A DNA stretch of 17,934 bases from Fidelibacterota bacterium SCGC AAA298-D23 (GTDB lineage: Bacteria > Fidelibacterota > Marinisomatia > Marinisomatales > Marinisomataceae), in contig AQSI01000002.1 of NCBI GenBank assembly GCA_000402655.1, forward strand, positions 148,157 through 166,090, read 5' to 3'. Below, piece by piece: positions 14,719 through 17,934 of this stretch. The translations under genes were made by a program, and so were the position numbers. Position 1 is the first letter of the stretch, and the number at the start of each line of letters is the position of its first letter. The notes beneath the pieces were generated by a model. It made no database searches, was not told the DNA's origin, and worked only from the letters and a program-made list of their open reading frames with translations.

Positions 14719-15176
14719 AAAATATTGTCAATTAGTGCTTTCGGCATTCTTAAAGCAACTATAATCCACTTAGCTAAAGGAATTGAACCTAGAATACTAT
14801 TTACTCTAACTCTAGCTTTGCGCATCTCTTTCAATGATTCTGGTTCATTATTATCATTTATATCACGCATTTCAAGAATTGGGACAATTGTATGTCCTAA
14901 AACCATGGGTATTAAGTTTACAGGATTACTTTCATTATTAGCTTCTAAAATAATAGTGCCAACTGTTCCCAAAAAAGAATAAGTAGCTTGAGAAAATAAA
15001 ACATCATTGCTTTGTTTTGCTAAAGCCTTATTTACTATCTCTGTTTGTTTTTTTATCTCTTCTGATAAAATACCCTCTACGGCTCTATCATGGTCTTCTA
15101 ATATATTCCCAGTTGATTTTTCTTGGCCAAAACAAAAGATGTTAAATAAGATTAGTATTGCGATATAATTCTTCAT
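14715..15176 (-). CDS. Exported protein of unknown function
   Basis: A protein of 153 residues with a signal peptide (MKNYIAILILFNIFCFG, then Gln). The mature part is mainly helical, with a charged segment (EDHDRAVEGILSEEIKKQTE), a moderately hydrophobic stretch (YSFLGTVGTIILEA, then NLIPMVLGHTIVPIL) and a basic segment (LKEMRKARVRVNSI). I recognise no family. It starts 23 nt after the umuC stop without a clear SD and overlaps yjjX by ATGA. Two membrane-associated helices are possible, so it might stay bound to a membrane. Confidence 0.65.
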   Translation of the reverse strand: MKNYIAILILFNIFCFGQEKSTGNILEDHDRAVEGILSEEIKKQTEIVNKALAKQSNDVLFSQATYSFLGTVGTIILEANNESNPVNLIPMVLGHTIVPILEMRDINDNNEPESLKEMRKARVRVNSILGSIPLAKWIIVALRMPKALIDNIL

Positions 15177-15199
15177 TTTAAAAGTTTAGTTCGTAATCG

Positions 15200-16477
15200 C
15201 TAAATCTTCAATGTTAAAAATTCATTCCAATTTGTAGTATAGCTCGGAGAGAGTTTTTCTCTTTTAATCGACCAGGATTCATTCTCTCCTTGGACTGCAT
15301 ACCTGATAGTATCTGATCCAAAAGCTTGATTGATTTGATCAATAGATGAACTAATACGTTCATCCTTATCTCTTCTATTGTGAAATAATGATTGCTGTAC
15401 TTCGTTGGACTGCACCAAGTCATTTAATATTACTCCGCATTTCTTATATTCATATCCGCTTCTATAAATCGCATATAACCCTTCTAGAGCAGCGTTGATA
15501 ATACCACTGGTATCGTTTAATGCAATAGGTAGTTGAACACTAATATATCGACGATATTGAGGCAAATCAGTACGAAAACGATTAGTGCAAAGATAGACTC
15601 CTATCGAGTTTACGTAACTGTTTTGTGATCGTAGCTTTTCAGCAGATCTAGAAGCATGGGATGATACAGCATTTCTTAAGGTATTAAGATCAGAAATCAT
15701 CTTGGAGAATGATCTAGAAGTTGAAATACTCTTTTTAGTAATAAATTCACGTTCGAGCTCTATTTTTTTTCTTCCATTCAGTTCATCTACTGTATGTCTA
15801 CTAATAATTGTCATATGTTTTTGAATCCACTCTGGATTAGCTTGTTTTAAGTGATATGCATTATAAATTCCATTAATCTTCAGAAATTTTTGCTTTCTTC
15901 TTCCTATGCCCCAAATATCGTGAACTTTCACTTTTTGTAGCAAATCTTGGTCATTATTGCTATCTATCAAGCAAACATTATTCTTTCCTACACCTCTTTT
16001 GGATAGATGGTTAGCTACTTTAGCCAAAGTCTTAGTTTTTCCTATTCCAATTGATACCGGTATTCCAGTCCATTGATAGATTCTATTTCTAAGTTTTGTG
16101 GCATATTTAACAGGATCTGTATAGCGGGGATTTATATTTACAAAAGCTTCATCAATAGAATATACCTCAATATCTGCATTGTCCGAACGGATGATGTTCA
16201 TGATTCTGTTAGAAATATCTCCGTACAAAGAAAAGTTTGATGAAAAAATCTGGATGTCATGGATTTCAACAAGATGTCTAATTTTGAAAATAGGTATTCC
16301 CATCGGAATGCCTAAATCTTTTACTTCTTGAGAGCGTGCAATAACACACCCATCATTATTGGATAATACAACAACTGGTTTATTATTTAGTTTTGGGTTA
16401 AAAACCCTCTCGCAAGAAGCATAAAAATTATTACAGTCAATAATGGCTATGTAGCTATCTTGTTTTGTGGATGACAT
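15200..16477 (-). CDS. umuC: DNA polymerase V catalytic subunit UmuC (Y family)
   Basis: Translesion polymerase of 425 residues, normal for UmuC. It has IAIIDCNNFYASCERVF with the metal ligand D14, the hallmark YSIDEAF with D109 and E110, then VSIGIGKTKTLAKVAN and the helix-hairpin-helix DIWGIGRRKQKFLKINGI. A little-finger domain follows, with a clamp-binding type QQSLF near the C-terminus. The gene overlaps umuD by 23 nt, and GGAG stands 9 nt before its ATG inside umuD. With UmuD' it would form Pol V and bypass lesions after RecA activation. Confidence 0.96.
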   Translation of the reverse strand: MSSTKQDSYIAIIDCNNFYASCERVFNPKLNNKPVVVLSNNDGCVIARSQEVKDLGIPMGIPIFKIRHLVEIHDIQIFSSNFSLYGDISNRIMNIIRSDNADIEVYSIDEAFVNINPRYTDPVKYATKLRNRIYQWTGIPVSIGIGKTKTLAKVANHLSKRGVGKNNVCLIDSNNDQDLLQKVKVHDIWGIGRRKQKFLKINGIYNAYHLKQANPEWIQKHMTIISRHTVDELNGRKKIELEREFITKKSISTSRSFSKMISDLNTLRNAVSSHASRSAEKLRSQNSYVNSIGVYLCTNRFRTDLPQYRRYISVQLPIALNDTSGIINAALEGLYAIYRSGYEYKKCGVILNDLVQSNEVQQSLFHNRRDKDERISSSIDQINQAFGSDTIRYAVQGENESWSIKREKLSPSYTTNWNEFLTLKI

Positions 16478-16910
16478 AGGTTACAACTCCCCATACAGAA
16501 AAGTCCATCTCTTCGGTAATCTGAATTTTTTTATATTTTTTATTTGCTGCAACCATAAATAGTTTCGTTTTTGTTTTTTGAATTTTTTTCACAGTGAATT
16601 CACCATTCAATACCCCAATGATGACATCATTATTTTTTGGAGTTTTTGATCGGTCAACAACTAATAAATCTCCGTCATCAATTCCTTCATCTTGCATAGA
16701 ATTTCCAGATACTCTAATGTAAAATGTTGCAGCACTATTTTCTACTAGATACTCATTTAAATCAATTGGTAAATCTAAGTAATCATCTGCTGGAGAAGGG
16801 AATCCTGCGGAAACCATAGTGTCAATGAAAGGAACTTCTTTCTTTGATTCTTCAGAAACGGTGAAAAATTCTAGATTATCTACTTTTTTGATTTTTTTAA
16901 TGGAGTTCAT
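16455..16910 (-). CDS. umuD: UmuD-like S24 peptidase, Pol V accessory protein
   Basis: LexA/UmuD-type self-cleaving protein of 151 residues. The cleavage site is Ala35-Gly36 in VSAGFPSPADDY, the catalytic serine is S71 in VSGNSMQDEGI, and the lysine is K108 in GEFTVKK. The Ser-Lys spacing of 37 equals that of E. coli UmuD (S60/K97). There is no N-terminal DNA-binding domain, so it is UmuD and not LexA. The ATG lies 9 nt after the DUF6122 stop, with no SD. A repeated TTGTAAT straddles this junction (about 16909-16925) and might be a promoter or operator, but I cannot identify a known SOS box. Confidence 0.94.
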   Translation of the reverse strand: MNSIKKIKKVDNLEFFTVSEESKKEVPFIDTMVSAGFPSPADDYLDLPIDLNEYLVENSAATFYIRVSGNSMQDEGIDDGDLLVVDRSKTPKNNDVIIGVLNGEFTVKKIQKTKTKLFMVAANKKYKKIQITEEMDFSVWGVVTYVIHKTR

Positions 16911-16919
16911 TACAAAATA

Positions 16920-17234
16920 TTACAACAAACAATCGATATAGTCAGTAGAAAGATGCCATAAACATCCGATAGATACAGACCTTAATTGCCAAAAAGGAGT
17001 AAACAAAAGTAATAAATAGAAGATTGCAGCATATACAGTGTGCAGCGGATGATAACCAACACTACATCGATTTGGATCAAAAATTGGAGATGAAAGTAAA
17101 TGATCTAAATCGATAAACATTGTAAGTAGCATAATAATAAAGGCCTTTTTCCAGACTTGATTAAAAAACAACTTGGCAAAAAATAGAGGAAAAATAAAAT
17201 GAAATGAGTAGTGGATTAAAACTTTAAAAGTCAT
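16920..17234 (-). CDS. DUF6122 family membrane protein
   Basis: A protein of 104 residues with about three hydrophobic segments and conserved His/Asp/Cys positions: LIHYSFHFIFPLFFAKLFF, MFIDLDHLLSSPIFDPNRC, VGYHPLHTVYA and a C-terminal HLSTDYIDCLL. The IDLDH and HPLH blocks resemble membrane-bound metal-dependent hydrolases, and the whole pattern fits DUF6122, known mainly from Bacteroidota; the name is recalled by eye. The ATG at 17234 overlaps the SRPBCC stop as ATGA, which I prefer to a TTG at 17243. Function is unknown; the His/Asp set suggests a metal site at the membrane. Confidence 0.8.
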   Translation of the reverse strand: MTFKVLIHYSFHFIFPLFFAKLFFNQVWKKAFIIMLLTMFIDLDHLLSSPIFDPNRCSVGYHPLHTVYAAIFYLLLLFTPFWQLRSVSIGCLWHLSTDYIDCLL

Positions 17235-17731
17235 GAAAACCAAGCTAGTTTTCCAAAATGATTTCTAGGAGTTGGCTTATTATGTTTAGTGTACCATTTC
17301 AAACCTCTTAAAACAGATTTAAGATATGATTTTAGTTGTGGTTTAACAAATAGTTGAAAAGGTAAAAATTGGAATAATTTATTACCTTGATTCATCATCC
17401 AAGGATGAACTTTTATCGTTAAGGCTGACCTATTGTCGGATACATCTTCTATTCTCCATGATACATGAGACTGTCTTCCATTTACTCTACCTATATTAAG
17501 ATCGTATCCCTTCTTTTCAATCCAAGAAATGATTTTTCTTTCTAAAATGACTCCATTTAAATATTCAAGTCTATCATGATGATTTTCGCCATCCCATGAT
17601 ATGATATCATTATTTTTACAAAATGGGTGGTAATGATTAAGATTGGAAGGTTCAGATATAATTTCCCATAATTTTTGGGAAGATATATCGAATTCTTCGC
17701 GATGTTTTATTGAAAAATTATAATTGTTCAT
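17231..17731 (-). CDS. SRPBCC (START/Bet v1-like) family protein
   Basis: Single helix-grip domain of 166 residues. The N-terminal strand and helix, FDISSQKLWEIISEPSNLNHYHPFC, are the common opening of SRPBCC proteins. The antiparallel strands include LEYLNGVILERKIISWIEKK and SHVSWRIEDVSDNRSALTIKVHP. The long C-terminal helix (QLKSYLKSVLRGLKWYTKHN) lines the ligand cavity in this fold. No catalytic residues or ligand can be named. The ATG is 7 nt behind tRNA-Ser(GGA), with only CAAAAAA between and no SD. The gene overlaps the DUF6122 gene by ATGA, so those two probably work together. Confidence 0.8.
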   Translation of the reverse strand: MNNYNFSIKHREEFDISSQKLWEIISEPSNLNHYHPFCKNNDIISWDGENHHDRLEYLNGVILERKIISWIEKKGYDLNIGRVNGRQSHVSWRIEDVSDNRSALTIKVHPWMMNQGNKLFQFLPFQLFVKPQLKSYLKSVLRGLKWYTKHNKPTPRNHFGKLAWFS

Positions 17732-17738
17732 TTTTTTG

Positions 17739-17823
17739 CGGAGAGGACAGGATTCGAACCTGCGTGAACTTTCGTTCTACACGCTTTCCAAGCGTGCGCC
17801 TTAAGCCACTCGGCCACCTCTCC
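17739..17823 (-). tRNA. tRNA-Ser(GGA)
   Basis: An 85-nt class II tRNA. The acceptor is GGAGAGG/CCTCTCC with discriminator G, the anticodon stem is CACGC/GCGTG with loop TTGGAAA (anticodon GGA, reads UCC and UCU), the variable arm has stem GAAC/GTTC, and the T-loop is TTCGAAT. No CCA is encoded. It begins 4 nt after the stop of the acidic protein gene and ends 7 nt before the SRPBCC ATG. Confidence 0.97.
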
Positions 17824-17827
17824 AAAA

Positions 17828-17934
17828 TTATTTATCGGAGGAATCTTCAGCTTTTTCAGCTGATTTATCTTCAGATGCCGGTTCAGCTTCTTCTGTAGAC
17901 TCTTCAACAGGAGCTTCATCTTTTGATTCTTCTG
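17828..17934 (-). CDS. C-terminal tail of an acidic protein (cut by window edge)
   Basis: The last 34 residues of a protein entering from the right: a low-complexity tail of Glu, Ala, Ser, Asp and Lys (such as EESTEEAEPASED), ending at TAA. Tails like this occur on some ribosomal proteins, trigger factor and SecG in Bacteroidota-like genomes, but nothing here lets me choose. The stop is only 4 nt before tRNA-Ser(GGA), so the tRNA is probably cut from the same transcript. Confidence 0.6.
   Translation of the reverse strand, partial: EESKDEAPVEESTEEAEPASEDKSAEKAEDSSDK

Noticed and set aside
17728..17919. Open frame of 63 codons on the minus strand across tRNA-Ser(GGA)
   Set aside because: It is the tRNA translated as protein (EVAEWLKAHAWKA and SNPVL are typical of this artefact).
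1..17934. CRISPR array, insertion sequence, prophage, rRNA or riboswitch
   Set aside because: I found no regular repeats with spacers, no transposase or integrase, and no rRNA or riboswitch core on either strand.

Overview
AT-rich, gene-dense bacterial chromosome. I read 21 protein genes (two cut by the window edges) and three tRNAs. No gap between genes exceeds about 150 bases, and I see no mobile element, CRISPR array or rRNA. Several signs point to the FCB group, most likely Candidatus Marinimicrobia (SAR406) or a Bacteroidota relative: a DUF6029-like barrel, an Omp28-like lipoprotein, a YHYH lipoprotein, a DUF6122 protein, and glutamine at the predicted +1 position of all four exported non-lipoproteins. 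Clear Shine-Dalgarno (SD) sites before several genes argue against a typical Bacteroidota. The assignment is inference from gene content.

Layout from left to right. (1) Positions 1-2088, minus: a replication and repair operon dnaX-ybaB-recR with TAATG junctions; recR is cut by the edge. (2) 2126-5708, minus: SDR oxidoreductase, hotdog thioesterase, yaaA and a TPR lipoprotein, joined by ATGA overlaps and a short gap, with a candidate promoter at one end and a hairpin terminator at the other. (3) 5755-7471, plus: a steroid 5-alpha-reductase family membrane enzyme and a YHYH lipoprotein. (4) 7468-12590, minus: tRNA-Ser(UGA), gltX, a TlpA-like thioredoxin, an outer-membrane barrel, an Omp28-like lipoprotein with CGPC, tRNA-Arg(ACG) and tadA, nearly without gaps. 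(5) 12738-13469, plus: an exported YceI protein. (6) 13554-17934, minus: an acidic C-terminal protein fragment, tRNA-Ser(GGA), an SRPBCC protein, a DUF6122 protein, umuD, umuC, an exported unknown, yjjX and two small membrane proteins.

Three observations stand out. First, each of the three tRNAs is followed on the same strand, within 2-7 nt of its discriminator base, by the start codon of a protein gene (gltX, tadA, SRPBCC). None has a ribosome-binding site there or an encoded CCA. tRNA processing would therefore release near-leaderless mRNAs, much like mitochondrial tRNA punctuation. Second, tadA, the tRNA A34 deaminase, lies directly behind its own expected substrate, tRNA-Arg(ACG). Third, dnaX carries a run of ten A at the junction between its clamp-loader core and its tau-type tail. 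Both other frames stop within seven codons, as expected for programmed slippage to a short gamma form.

DnaX also lacks all four zinc-binding cysteines, RecR lacks at least three of four, and GluRS lacks its zinc knuckle, which suggests reduced use of structural zinc.
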